A stretch of DNA of 64,000 bases, from positions 682,001 through 746,000 of the forward strand of contig JAMJFZ010000070.1 of the NCBI GenBank assembly GCA_026225945.1. The letters are read 5' to 3'. Positions 11,892 through 23,839 of this stretch are shown here, in pieces (positions within the stretch are counted from its first letter, which is position 1; every line of letters starts with the position of its first letter). This stretch comes from Cricetomys ansorgei. Taxonomy: Eukaryota > Chordata > Mammalia > Rodentia > Nesomyidae. Under the pieces are notes generated by a model, which had not been told where the DNA came from, made no database searches, and saw only the letters and a program-made list of their open reading frames with translations. Both the position numbers and the translations under genes were made by a program.

Positions 11892-12480
11892 CTTTATGCT
11901 TCCTGCTCAGGATGATTTTTGTGGATTACAAACTGAGGAATTGTACCCAAATATGTTACAGAAGTTTATTTCCATTTAGTTTTAAAATTGTTGTTTTGTG
12001 CATTGTTGACGGAAGGGCTGCTTATGTCTGGATGTTCTGCATGATATGTAAGTGCTGCCTTTATATATAATCTGTTTGATTCTTCATTTTCTACACGTGT
12101 TAGGAATAGAATATCTGAGGAGCTTAAGTATCAATAAAACCCCTGAGACAAGATGCTTGAGGTTCCACTGTCCAGTATGGTTTTTGCTGTGGCAGGTTGT
12201 TGAGTCTACTGAGATCAGGAAGGTTTTGCTCCTTTGAATATTCATCCTTGTCTTCTTTGCTGAGCCACACTGTAGGTGTACCTGTACACAACTTCTGCTT
12301 TTTGTTGACACAGATGTTTTGTCTATGGCCAAGATTGTTCACCGAAATAAACGGGGACTCAACATCTTCGATTTTTCAAAAGGGCCCTTTGCATGGCACT
12401 TGGGGAGGTTTGCTGTTTTCACTCAGAGGTTATCAGGGAGATGTTCCAAAAGTTAAAAAGGATCTAGTCCAATGAAAACA
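11892..12480 (+). mobile_element. LTR-like segment, left (5'-truncated)
   Basis: About 590 bases that have no counterpart in the other duplicon copies. The first ~110 bases repeat, diverged, at 12973-13078: both have ctttat.cttcct.ctcaggatg and ttgtggat. Two AATAAA signals are present (12132-12139 in tcaataaaacc and near 12343 in gaaataaacgg), as is usual for a retroviral LTR. I read it as the right-hand part of a 5' LTR. The family is not identified, and the right edge is a guess. Confidence 0.45.
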
Positions 12481-12736
12481 GAAATGTCAGGGCTCCCAAA
12501 ATTGGTTGCAGAGGTTAACTCATGTCCATGGTTGACTACTGTGTTAAATTTCTTGCAGAGCCTCTGCTCATTTTAGTATTTCTACTACTATATTGAATTT
12601 GTATCATTAATACTTGTTGCTTCCTTTGTTCAAAACCACATAAATGTTAAACTAATGGTATTTCTTACCCATTCTAATCCCCTATATATGGATCAGAGCC
12701 TTCAAGGACTTGAATAGGACAAAAAAAAGAGGGGAA
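12481..12736 (+). mobile_element. Internal remnant of LTR retroelement with polypurine tract
   Basis: Short sequence between the two LTR-like segments. It ends in aaaaaaaagaggggaa (12721-12736) immediately before a TG, the layout of a retroviral polypurine tract and 3' LTR start. Before it (about 12557-12640) lies a broken hydrophobic, cysteine-containing reading stretch that might be the end of an envelope-type frame; this is weak. All of gag, pol and most of the rest is missing. Confidence 0.4.
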
Positions 12737-13078
12737 TGGTATACAGTGTCCTGACATAACAAAATTATCCGGCCTACAGTGAGTCCATTTTAACGGGCCC
12801 TAGCTAGGCTCAAATACTTGAAGAAAGAAAGTCTAAATACAACTGCCAAGGAGAGGTCAAGTTCTCACAGGACGAGAGGACAACACTCAAGGTCATGTTT
12901 TCAAGGAAGGGAACCCTAACCCCAATCCATTTTTGAATGTATACACTCCTGCAGAAACTATGTATGAGATGTTATCTTTATACTTCCTTCTCAGGATGTT
13001 TCTTGTGGATGATAAACTAATGAAATGATCCTATCTATTGCTAGTTAATTACACAGATGTTTCTGCTTGTTTGTGCTC
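12737..13078 (+). mobile_element. LTR-like segment, right (3'-truncated)
   Basis: Begins TGGTATACAG right after the polypurine tract. Its end (12973-13078) matches the start of the left LTR-like segment, so together the two pieces would make an LTR of about 0.8 kb. It stops where the PRRC2A-derived sequence begins, near 13080, with no second half and no visible target-site duplication. Confidence 0.45.
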
Positions 13079-13079
13079 A

Positions 13080-16000
13080 GAGTTCTAGAAACTGGATCAG
13101 TATCACAGTCAGCTCCTGAGTCTGCTGCATCCATAACCTGTCACCCTGAATGCTCAATTCCATAATTTTTGCACTGAAAATTTTTGTCATTGCCCCAGAT
13201 TTCTGTTGGATGTTGGATGCTAACAGTGGCATAAGCTCATCTGGTGGCACTTTCAAGTCCCAGTTTCACCCTCTAGAAATGGGTTTGTTTGTCCTATTTG
13301 AAATCCTGACCATGTTGCCTATGTCAGATTGCTCCCCATCTTCCAAGCCTACACCCACAATGCTGCCTTGTGACATGGGAGACAGAAGACCTGACACCAG
13401 CTTCTCTTGACAAAGATTCTTGCTTAGAGGGGGAAAAGACCTGTTGGAGCACTCTGTGAAACCAGATACATGGAAGGAGAGCTCCAGCCATAGCATACAG
13501 AAGAATTCTCTCCACATCTGGCATGGGAAAATGACACTCCTCTTGGGGTTAATATGCAATCACTCCAGGAAATGGAGAATCAGGCTGTGGCTGAAAATTT
13601 GGTAGCTTCTGGTGGAGTGTAGGGCAAGGTAAATCTGGGAGAACATACCTTCCTGGGTAGATGAGGGTTTCTTGGTCTAAAGGGACCAGGTTACTCTTAG
13701 GGGTCTCATTGCCTGATGGATTCTCTTGGGAATTTGATCATACTCTGGATTCTCACTCTGTGTCTCAGTGACACCACATTCTCAGAGAGCAGAAGGTGAT
13801 TTGGTTACCCTGCCCCACCCTCATGCTCATTGTTTCATTGGAACTACTAATAACTTCAGAATTCTTCACTCTTGATTCCCTGACCCTGGAACAAACACCA
13901 TGCTCTGGCAACATAGTCTCCATGCCCTGAATCCTGGCAAGATTTAGGGAGTACTCTTTCATAGAAATATTTTTCTAAGGCAACATGCAAGTGAAACATT
14001 TCAGATGGATGGAGATTCCTTATGACCCAACTCTCACTAACTGACTTGGGTGGATCTGGATTTGGGCGCTTGAGAGTCTCATTTTTCTTTTCTAGGGATT
14101 TAGAAGGCAATCAGCTATAGGGAATTTCTTTACAAGTTCAGGTTATGGAGGATGAATATCTTGTTGCTCTGCAGGGATTCCACAATGAAAGCTGTCTAGG
14201 TTTGGGCCTCAGTGAGTCTTTGCATAATTTACTCTGAATGGGAGTGACAGGCCTTGTGGTCCACCTCTGACTCTATGTAAAGGGGTTCTTCCTGCTTCTG
14301 ACCCTAGCATCTGTGGTGATTCATCTTTGTGAAGTTCCTTTACAAGTGATAGAGCTTGTAGCTTGATAGCCTCATTATTACTTGGAGGCCAGGGAAGGAA
14401 TTGGATTCTTGGGGGAAGTGGTTCCTCCAGAGAAAAGAAGGAGATTGATTACTCAGGATCATCAGCCTCTGGAAAACCTAGATAAGTAGGCAGATAAATA
14501 TTGTGGACAGGTACTAGAGGAGTCTTACTCCTCATGTTGTTGTCCTAATCTGTTACCTGATGCAGTAGTGAGGAAAGAGGTTGATGATCAGGCCAACATT
14601 ATGTCAACTGGTGCTATAACCCATTACAGTAACAGATGGGATACATGGTGTTCAAGGCGCTCTTAGTTTGAGTCCTCACAGTCTGATGGTTTCTGGAGAA
14701 CCAGGTCAGAGGAATGTACTCCAGTAGAGCATAAGTCCAGAGGGGGACATGCCCTGGAAGTGCTGAGAATCCACAGAAGGAGAAATAATTATCTAACAGG
14801 ATAAAAGTTCATTACAGCCATTGCTGGAAGACACCTCACAGCACTTGGGTACAGTGCTGGACAGAAGGTGCCTGAGGAGGAGGTACAGTTCCCAGGGTCA
14901 CATTCTGTGGTGTAAAGGGGACCCTGAAGTAGGATTGGGCAGCACCTTGTTACTGTTGTTGCAGCTGAAATTAAGGTAAAATGACTTATGGTATTTGAGA
15001 TATCTCAAACCCTGAGTAGTAGGTTGGTGATAGGAACATCCCCATCACCGTTGTTATCCACCTTTGGTGCTGAGATTGTGATAGTTGGTTAGACCTTTCT
15101 GGCGGTACAAGATTCTCTTTTGAATACACTTGAAGTTTCATTAGTCTGGCTTTTAAGCTGCTATTCCTCCTTCAACTTGCAGCATCACTAATACTCACCA
15201 GAATGAAAGCTGAAGCCACACCTGGACTGGGAGTGGACTGTGCAGGAATGCTTTGCACTGCATGTTCAGGTTCTTTTCTGTGGTGTTGGGGTTGGTGCTT
15301 GTGGCAGAGCTTGAGTTGAAGGAAGTTCTTTGGGGGCTATGGCAGGTTAAAAGTTGGTGATACAGGTTCTGCTTTGTGCCTCTTATCAGGTAGCCCAAAC
15401 ATTTCGAGTCTCTTCTTGCATTAGTCACTCTTTCTCTTCTTGTAATCCTTGGGGTATTTTTACCAATAGGTAGTCCTCAGTGAAAGACTACATCTCCCAG
15501 GGCTACCATACCTAATCCTCTTTGGGTGTTGATGGTTTGCAGTAAGGACCCAAAATCCTGATACTAACCAGGGGAGCCATTGTTTCTAATTTGTCCCTGG
15601 TGAGTTGAAATTAGGAGATGCCTTGGGTTAGCAGAACCTGTCCATATCTCTGGAGGCTGAGAGTTCTTTGTCCAAACTGTCTTGGGAAGAGGTCGTTTAA
15701 TGCTAGGGTAAGGTTACCATTTTCTTTCCTTCTGCTGGTTTCCAACCTCACCAGTAGTTGACTGTTATGCTTGTAGCCCTCAGATTTCTTCTCATCACAA
15801 TCTCCCTCATCTTCCTCATCTGTGAACTTCACTCTTGTGGACTCCTCATGAGTCCCTGACAAAACTTCATCATTATTCTTGTTCAGGTGTTAAAATTCTT
15901 TGTAGTCATCCTCTTGAGCCATACTAGGCAGATCCATATACTCTGAATTGATGTCTCTGATCCAGAAAGGCCTGTCAAACAAGGAAATGGGGAAATGGCT

Positions 16001-16284
16001 GGACCCAAGAGGATTTGGGTATTGGTAAGGACCTTGGAGTCATTAGAGTGGAGAGAACGGATGATACGGGAATACACAAAGGGCAGCATCATTCCATGGT
16101 AGGGAAAAAACATCATTTGGCTTAAAATATGGAGCCCACCCCAAGGATCATGACTAGGATGAAGTCTAGAGACCAGGCCCTCCAGTACATCATGGCCACC
16201 CGCACCTCTGTTTCTCCAAGTTGGAAAATTTGAGGGAAAAGTCTTGATCCAGGCCTATATTTACTGGAAAACGACTATTAATGA

Positions 16285-16329
<45 letters not shown>

Positions 16330-16605
16330 CATCAGTAGTAGTTGTTGCAATAGTTGTAGTAGTATTAGTACGATTTTCATGGTCTACAGCCACCTGCATG
16401 GGTAGTAGTTATTTTTATACTTCGTCTCCATGTGCTCCACTGTGACACTGACTTGTACCTAAGAAATAACCCTACTTTGAAAGGTGTATGCCTGGGAGCT
16501 GTTGGTTGTCATTGTAGATGGTTGGAGGCAGGAGTCTGTGAAGCTGGTAGTGCTTATAATTTGTTTGAGTCATCTGGTGATTGAGGTCCGTGAAAACAAG
16601 TACAT
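13080..16605 (-). pseudogene. Prrc2a-ps: PRRC2A (BAT2) retropseudogene, truncated at both ends
   Basis: Minus-strand translations follow the order of the proline-rich protein PRRC2A as I remember it. They start near residue ~80 (16605). Next come SHDPWGGLH and PYHGMMLPFVYS (16050-16170), against HDPRGGLQ and PYRGMMPPFMYP in the protein. The acidic EDDYKEF and VKFTDEEDEGDCDEKKSEG segment is at 15780-15930. GLPDKRHKAEP and SPGVASA are at 15215-15405. RYLKYHKSFYLNF is near 15000 and RPNPDPPK with YFYERV at 13935-14060. LTPRGVSFSHARCG is near 13550 and KLVSGLLSPMSQG with GLEDGE at 13325-13400. About 3.5 kb covers about 1,170 codons without introns, so it is a retrocopy. Several frameshifts and in-frame stops make it inactive. 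The C-terminal ~900 residues, the 3' UTR and the poly(A) tail are absent. The parent is a cytosolic RNA-associated protein. Confidence 0.9.
16285..16329 (+). repeat. (ATT)n microsatellite inside the PRRC2A pseudogene
   Basis: A pure ATT/TTA run that has expanded inside the retrocopy. On the minus strand it reads as poly-Asn and interrupts the PRRC2A-like frame. Confidence 0.95.
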
Positions 16606-17640
16606 CATTTAATATTTAGTAACAGTGCCCCTGGTTTTGAGTCACTTCACATTTTGTACTACAAAACATATTTTTGAGAATCCAATCTAAACAGTGATGA
16701 CTTCACCTGAATTAAAATACACTGCATTTGAAAATGTTAAAAGATATTCTGTTCTCAGAAGAAACTGCAGGTGGGAAAACATCATGATGTTACTTTCCTG
16801 ACTCATCCTAAAGGAAATAAAAAGTATATATTTCTTCTTTACAGAGAGATGATAACAAATGTAATTTTCACTATTTTTATCAAGAGCTGAGCCAGCTTTA
16901 CCCACAGACCAACAAGTTTTCCTTTGAAGCCCAAAATATACAATATAACTTGGTTCCTTTTAACTCAGTATCTTGCATGCTATATCCTATTTCCAAGCCT
17001 ACATTGGTACTTCCTCTTTGAAATTATCTTACAGGATCCAGATGTTGGATTTCTAAGTACATCATTTATTCCTGCTTTTATCTAAATTGTAAATCCCTTG
17101 TACTTCTCATGAATCATACCCATAGTCAGCTCCTCACTATAACCTCACTAAATTTGTTCCTTCTCCCTTTCCTGCATCTTTCTGTCCTTTTAATTCTCTT
17201 CTTCCTCATTCATCCCTTTTCTATCCTATTTTCCCCTTTTCTACTTTAATGGATTTTATTTCCTGTAAATATACAAATAACCATATTTCATGTTGACATT
17301 CTCATACATGTCTATCATTATTGATTGTTCTGATTGGTCCTCTTTCTTCACTGCCATCCGTGGACACACTCTCATCTCTCACTTTTCTTTCTTCCTTAAA
17401 TTGTCTCTATTCTACTTTCATGTCAGTTTCATTCTCTCCCTCTCCATTATTCACCCGTGTTCTCAATTTGCACCTCTTCAACCCCTTTCCTAGTGTCCTT
17501 TGTACATTCAAACACCACATAAATACATATTGGATGCAAACTTGAGAACACACAGGAATCTTCATGTACATTAATACCTGACTGTGACACATAGACAACA
17601 AATAGCTATGTCTTCTATAGAACAAGGATGCCAACCATTA
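16606..17640. repeat. Duplicon fragment E
   Basis: It opens with catttaatatttagtaacag and cccctggttttgagtcactt, matching D from about 51264 and A from 5390. It then follows the duplicon through ctgagccagctttacccaca (A 5932) and the pyrimidine-rich block to cattcaaacaccacataaa (A 6520). It is clearly older than the A/B/D copies, with about a fifth or more of positions changed by eye. Small internal deletions occur near 16690. Its left edge coincides with the 5' end of the PRRC2A retrocopy. Confidence 0.75.
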
Positions 17641-17870
17641 AATGAAAGATATATATTAACAACTGATAAAGTATAGTCAATATATGATATGTGACAACGG
17701 ATAAATAGATAATAAAGGTCTATGATAGCTTAATAGATATATAGATAGATGATCGACAGATAGGTACATAATAGGTATGTGATAGATGACATGTATAGAC
17801 ATATCATTCATAAGGAGATATGAGAAATAATAGATAAATATGTATCTATTTATCAATAGATAAATCGATT
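17641..17870 (+). repeat. TAGA/TGATAG simple-sequence tract
   Basis: Imperfect gatagata, atagatagat and tagataaat repeats fill the 230 bases between duplicon fragment E and the start of copy B. They sit exactly at the duplication breakpoint. Confidence 0.85.
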
Positions 17871-17931
17871 GATTTTGCATTTAAACTTTTGATCTTTGTT
17901 TTTCAGAATATCCTTCAGATTTCTTGATATG

Positions 17932-17932
<1 letters not shown>

Positions 17933-17962
<30 letters not shown>
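17933..17962 (+). repeat. (GT)n microsatellite
   Basis: Orthologous to the GT tract at 3641-3669 in copy A. Confidence 0.97.
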
Positions 17963-17963
<1 letters not shown>

Positions 17964-18059
17964 ATTCACACCCATGTGTGCATTTTTATTATTATAAAAT
18001 AAATTAAATTAAATATATTCATATACATATAAAATCTATCTATATATGTATATATAGTC

Positions 18060-18560
18060 TATATAATTTCCTTTATTATTGAGATAATAATAAAATCATA
18101 CTGTTTCCTCTTGTCATTCATCTACCCAAATAATCCAACAAATCCATCCTTATTCTGTTTAAAAGGTTTTTTTAAACTTTTTTACTCTGTTTGAACCTTT
18201 GTTCATTGTTATTTTATTCACATAGGTATATGCATATACTGCTAAATGTATCCTGCTCAATCTGTATAATGGAATCTGTATGCATGCTTTCAGAACTGAT
18301 GATAAGACCCCAGAAATTAAATCAATGTGCTCTTCCCAAAATGAATTTCTCTCACTCTCAGTTTTGTTCAATTGTGTGTAGTATTATGTGGAGAGCTAAT
18401 TCATGGTAATTTTCCCATTCCATGTTGGCTTGGTGATTGTGTCTTTTTTTTCCTGTTCACATAGAGTTATGCCAGTGACAGTTTGTAGGTGTAGCTTTTT
18501 ACTCTCATGTTATGTGTGTGCTTTGGAATGCAAAGTATATCCATCCCTAAGACACACTGC
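18060..18560 (-). mobile_element. Antisense old L1 3'-UTR fragment (Lx-like), copy B
   Basis: Paralogous to 3780-4260 with the same boundaries inside the duplicon. The string ctcaatctgtataatggaat is the antisense of a typical old rodent L1 3' motif. Confidence 0.6.
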
Positions 18561-18719
18561 CACAAGCTCCTGTGTTGAAGGACTGGCTGCAGTTCCCTTG
18601 AGTGAACAGCAGGTGGTGTGCACATACAATGTGAGACTTAGGGTGTGGCAGAGGTCAGGAAAGCCTGGGAAAGACCTGTTCAATAGAAATCGCCAACCTT
18701 ACATGGTGGGGAAACTGCA

Positions 18720-19065
18720 AATGCAAGCATAGACAAGAGTACAAACTGGTCAAGTCTGAAAATCTGGAGGGGACACAAATGCAAACATTGATACTAAAAT
18801 AAACTGGTCCTACTTGAACACTGTTAAGTAAGCATGAATACAGCACAGACACCAATACAAGTTGGTACATCCTTACACCAAGTACTAACTGTGCCTGGAA
18901 ATATGGATATCATTATGAACTTATCCAAACTTACTCAAAGAAATAAACACGGATGAAAGCATTAACGTCAATAGAAACTTGTCAAAATGACACAAAGGCA
19001 AAACTGTAAATGCAATAACAGATAAATGTGAATTGTCCAATGTATCACCATGAAGGATGTGGCAC
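18720..19065. repeat. Decayed minisatellite, copy B
   Basis: Same degenerate array as 4440-4790, with the core ata.aaactggtc repeated at irregular spacing. Copy number appears equal in A and B, so the array had stopped changing length before they separated. Confidence 0.5.
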
Positions 19066-21417
19066 CATGAAAGGAAGGATATGACGCAACTCATTGAAAG
19101 ATATGACATCAGAAGAGGACATATGACATATATAGTCATATAGTTATATCACACGAATAGATATATGATGGATGTATAATATATAAATAGATTGATTCTA
19201 CGAATAAAATTTGTCTTCTATTTTTCCATGTATGTTTTATACTGTTTAACATACTGAATATGTGTGTGTATAACTTTATATTTGCAAAGTAAAAGAAATT
19301 ATATATATATGCTTCCATTAGCTTTTCATTCTAGTATTATAGATTGACTCATTTGTAATGATGTCTGTGTTTTTTGAGAATTTCAACGAATGTCCACTAA
19401 CCATATTCATCGCCCCCTTCCAATTCCACCCAAAAGCATCTCTCCTTCCCTACACATAAAACTCCATATCCCTTTTTTATTTCAATCAAGTACAATTTCA
19501 ATTTTCCATTTTCTCTGGGTGTGTCCACTGACAGGAGAACAATTTACATGAAGACTTTGCATCCTTAAAGAAAACTGAAGTTACAGGCAGAAGTCCTTGA
19601 AGCTGCGAGTGGCTGGGAGTACGTTGAGTCATCTGTAGCAATGAACAGAACTCTGTCCATTAATATTCAGTAATATCACCCATGGTAGCAAGTCCTTTCA
19701 CTCACTTTTAGGGTTCAAATATTTCTGAGAAATCTATAGTTCAAATACACCCTGTTGCATAAGAAAAACATACAATTTATTATCGTAGTACAACTGCTGT
19801 GGCTGCTCAGCAAAGAACAATAAGGAGACCTATTTATATTTAGAAACCTTTCCAGACCACAGGAGAGGGAACCACTGTCATGATCAATGCCATACTCAAC
19901 AGTGGAACCCCAAAAATCTGAGCTCAGTTGCTTTTGTTGATTCAGAACTACGCAGATGCAGATTATACTCAATCAAATATGCTCAATAGAATTCCAAAAC
20001 TTCCAGAAAATACAAAACACCAAGACCTAGGCAAACACTCACCTAACTTTGCACAATTATTTTGTACATGACTAAAAATAATCTTTTACAACAAGATATT
20101 TTTTACTCAGGAATATCTGAAAGTGAGATTTCAGGTTGTCACTTTCCTAATTTTAATGAATGAAAGAAACAATATATTTACTTCATAACAGAAAGAAGTT
20201 GACCAACTTTTTCAGTATTTTTAAATGTAGCTGAGCCAGCTGCATCCATAGACCAATAAAATTTCCTTTTAAGCCCAATCATCCCAAATATAACTTGCTT
20301 CATTTGAACTTGATATTGTGAACTGTATATTCTAATTCTAAGCCTTCATTGTTGTTGCCTCATTGACATTGTCTTAAGAATATTTTGAGTATTTCTGCTT
20401 TTATCTAAAGTGTACAAACCCTTATTCAGTAAATCAAAGCCACATGCAGCTCCTCAGTTTAACCATGATGAATTTATTCCTCCTGCCTTTCACTTATCTT
20501 ACTGCCCTTTCCATCTCCTGTACATCATCCAGCCCTCTTCTACCATCTTTTTACCCTTCTTTATTTTTAATTGCTTTTACTTCATGTTATGATACAAAGA
20601 AATCTATTTCATGTGACAATCTCATACCTGCCCATCATTACTCTTTGTTCTTTTTGGTTCTTTTTCTCACTCTTTTCCATGGACTCACATTTATTTCTTG
20701 CTGATCCCCTTTTCTACTCTTCTGCTTTTATTTTGTTTTTTATCCATACCTTGCTTGTATTCTCCCCTCTACTTATTTTGCATCTCTTCCTCCCGTCTCA
20801 TAGCCCACTTTGTACATTCAGGCACCACATTAAAAAGATGAGAATACACCAGAATGTTCATGTACATTAATATTTGATTGTGACACAAAGAAAAATATGA
20901 CAGCTAGGTGATACATAGATAAAAGATGCCACATATATGTATATGTGTGTATATATATATGTACTTAAATGTAAATTTAAATGCATTTGATTTGAAATTC
21001 AGAATTTAATGTATAAATATATACATATATATTATATTCAGGCTTTATTGTTGTTCAGTAATTAATGTTCATCTAAATTCAAGGATTTCTAATGCGGAAT
21101 ATATGAATAGCATAGTATTGAAAGTTAAAAAACCAAAAAAGTCATAGGCTTCTATTTCTACTTTCATTGTAGGGTATTTATTGTTTTTAGTAAAGTCAAC
21201 TCACCACCTAATAGAAACGACAGAAATCAAAGAAAAAGAGGAAGTATAAATTGAAAAAGACAAAAGATTGATCATTACAGCAAGCTAAACACCACAGTTA
21301 GCAAATGAAATGTGGTTTGACTTTCCAATCTAGCAAATAAGGCAGAGTTTTGCTGAAAACTGAAGTTTTAATCAAAATTGATTTAAGTATTCATGATAAT
21401 GTAAAGATTTCAGCAAA

Positions 21418-21565
21418 GAGTGACGGTGTACATCTAAAATCTAATACTCAAGAAGCAGTGACTGTTTGGCTTTTACATATTTAAGGTAAATCTGATAACC
21501 TTAGTGAGATTTGTGTCAGTATAGGCAATATTGTGACTTCTGTCTCAAATACAGCAGCAACAAGA
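21418..21565 (+). mobile_element. Decayed B1-like SINE, copy B
   Basis: Counterpart of 7158-7315. It keeps ggtgtacatctaaaatctaa and ttgtgacttctgtctcaaata. Confidence 0.5.
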
Positions 21566-21859
21566 AAATACCCCCAATACTCATAGTCAAGTATCACTTA
21601 AGGCTGGAATGACAATTGTCACCATAGTCAAATAAACAGAGGTGCAATAGAGGTCTTCATATTCTAGAAGTAACCAACATCTGGATAACTGGGTTTAATG
21701 TTTGCCACAAAAGAGGTAACTAAAGCAAGAAGGAAACCCAGTAAACCACACAGAGCTATTCTGGTCAAGAATTGTAGAATCCCTAACCATGATTTCACTA
21801 GAACAGCATAATTTAAGATTATAGTCTTAATCCCCTGACATTAATAAATAACTGTAGCA

Positions 21860-22500
21860 CGAAACCCTGAATGAAGAGCCTTCTCTTTGCCACAGATATC
21901 ATCACAGGAAATCACAACACGATCAAATAGAGACAATAGTATATCATGGAGTGCACAGTTTCAGTGTAAATATTTATTGCACATTTCTGTATGAGTGGCT
22001 ATGCAACTAATACAAAAGTAGCATCTGAAAGAATTTAAGAGTAATTGGACAAAGAAGTTTGTCTTCTGAAATAATAAAAAGCTACATCAAAATTACATAA
22101 AATTTTGTTGTGTAAAAATGATCTGAACAATGACAAGAAAAATGATTATTCTATCATGGCAGAGGGAAATTTTATTGGTTTCCAATCCCAGACAAAATCC
22201 AAAGACAATTTTTCCAAGAATAAGTTCCCTAATTTTTGATCCAATACCAAGATAAAAGCTGAACATTCATATATAATAAGATACAGAAAATATTTCTCAA
22301 ATTAATATATTTATGTAAACATATATGGAATAATCATATATATATATATATATCAATAATATTTGAAGACAAAGTCATTAATTTGAGATAAAGTAAATGG
22401 GTAGACCGCAGAGAATGTGAAGGGAGGAAAAGTAAGGCTGAGGACGGTGTAATTATATTTTAATATAAGTAAAATGTTATAAAATAGGCCTGATATGTAA
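21860..22500 (+). mobile_element. L1 3'-UTR fragment i, copy B
   Basis: Counterpart of 7600-8250: gaagagccttctctttgcca, then the purine-rich gaatgtgaagggaggaaaag and gtgtaattatattttaata end. Confidence 0.6.
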
Positions 22501-23177
22501 TGAACATAATTCAATATGTACATTTGAATTGGAGTACTTTGTCTCATACAACAAAATGCTGGACCTCAAATTTACAACCAGGACCAAGTGATATTTTTTT
22601 CAATATTATTTTTTTAATGTTCTCATTAATAATTATGTAATTGTTCTCTTTGTTATGCTTTATTATTATATCTTAGTAAATGATTTCAGGTTTATTTCAA
22701 CAATTTAAAAATTTGTTTAATTTAGTGTCTCTAAACCTCATTCTTATTTCTTCTCTACCTCTCTTTTGTGTGTAATGTCTATCAGTAGTTCTACTGTGAA
22801 AAGAAACAGGAGCAAGAAGAATAAGATCCAGAATGAGAAAAAGTGAGTAATGTGAGGAAACTGATAATTTTACACAAAAAAAGGTAAAAATAAGAACAGT
22901 AGCTTTGCTTCCTCACACATGTTAAGTTGTATATGCCTTGAAAGTTTCCACCTTGGCTTTTCTTAACTTCTAGGCAGATTTTCATCTCAGGTGAGCCTTC
23001 AGGGGGAGAGGTCACTGTGAAAATGCAACGTGTCTTTGGATACAGACTATTGTGTCAATAGTCTGCTTTTTTTTACTCAGCGAACTTGAAATTCATAGGT
23101 ACTATGGTTTATTGTCCCCCACAAACATGAAAATAAATCCTTATGTATTCTCACAATTTAGACTATTATAAAATGAA

Positions 23178-23447
23178 ATGAGAATACGAGGAAAGCTGAA
23201 AAAATTAAAAGACATTGATTTATGTGTTGATGAAAATAATCAGAGGAAGATGAGAAGTATAGGCTTTATTTCAATGTTCAGAGAATTTGATGAAATATTA
23301 GCACTATTTTGTGATTACATAGACACAGAAGGGAATCAATCAAGAAATGATTTCAGTTCATATTTCATAAAGCTTTTAGAAAATGAAACTATGAATTTAG
23401 GTTGTGCATATGCTTATAATCAAAGAAGACATAAAATTTCCAGTTAG
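23178..23447 (+). other. Shared short frame ORF1, copy B (89 codons), damaged
   Basis: The core (ILALFCDYIDTEGNQSRND and the following SSYFIKLLENE) is in the same frame as in copy A. One base is missing near 23205 and the codon after MK is TGA, so the ancestral start is no longer joined to the core. The annotated start is a downstream ATG in another frame of the ancestral sequence. Coding is unlikely. Confidence 0.12.
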
Positions 23448-23839
23448 CATTTGAACTAAAAAATAAAGAATTAAAATGGAAAAAAATTAAAGAGCTGTTT
23501 TGATATGACCTCAAACTGAATGGAACTTTAACAGAAAGCACAGTATACTAGGCACTACTGAGGATGGGGTTTCTGACGTGATTTATCACTTAACTTAAGA
23601 TAATGAATATTTACTTTTAAGGCTCTCATGATCAATTAATCTTTATCCTGAGTAAATCATAGTTTGTGTTTAAGAAAACTCATATTTTCAATAAAGTAAC
23701 AGAATCAAAATGTAGATATTAAATTTGGAATAACAAAATACAGTGATTCATCAAAATATAAGGTAGCAAGAAGTCAATAGGTATTTTATGCAAAAGGATT
23801 TTGAGAAGAATGAAATCAAAATAATTTTAAAGTATTGTT

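Larger units (their letters stand above)
3578..11892. repeat. Duplicon copy A
   Basis: This stretch is matched base-order for base-order by B from 17871, and in part by D from 51235 and C from 30060. In a hand-compared 160-base sample around 9030-9190, A and B agree at about nine bases in ten. A contains, in order, a GT repeat, an antisense L1 fragment, a decayed minisatellite, a pyrimidine-rich block (about 6170-6530), a TA/TG tract, a B1-like SINE, two L1 3' ends and two short shared frames. It stops abruptly at about 11892, after catcccatcagacagacc. B and D continue with aagttcag, while A changes to LTR-like sequence. Confidence 0.9.

Noticed and set aside
12052..12475. Plus- and minus-strand frames over the left LTR-like segment
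   Set aside because: They overlap on both strands and in several frames and lie on sequence with LTR polyadenylation signals.
16190..16399. Poly-Asn-containing minus-strand protein
   Set aside because: It is an ATT microsatellite within the PRRC2A pseudogene.
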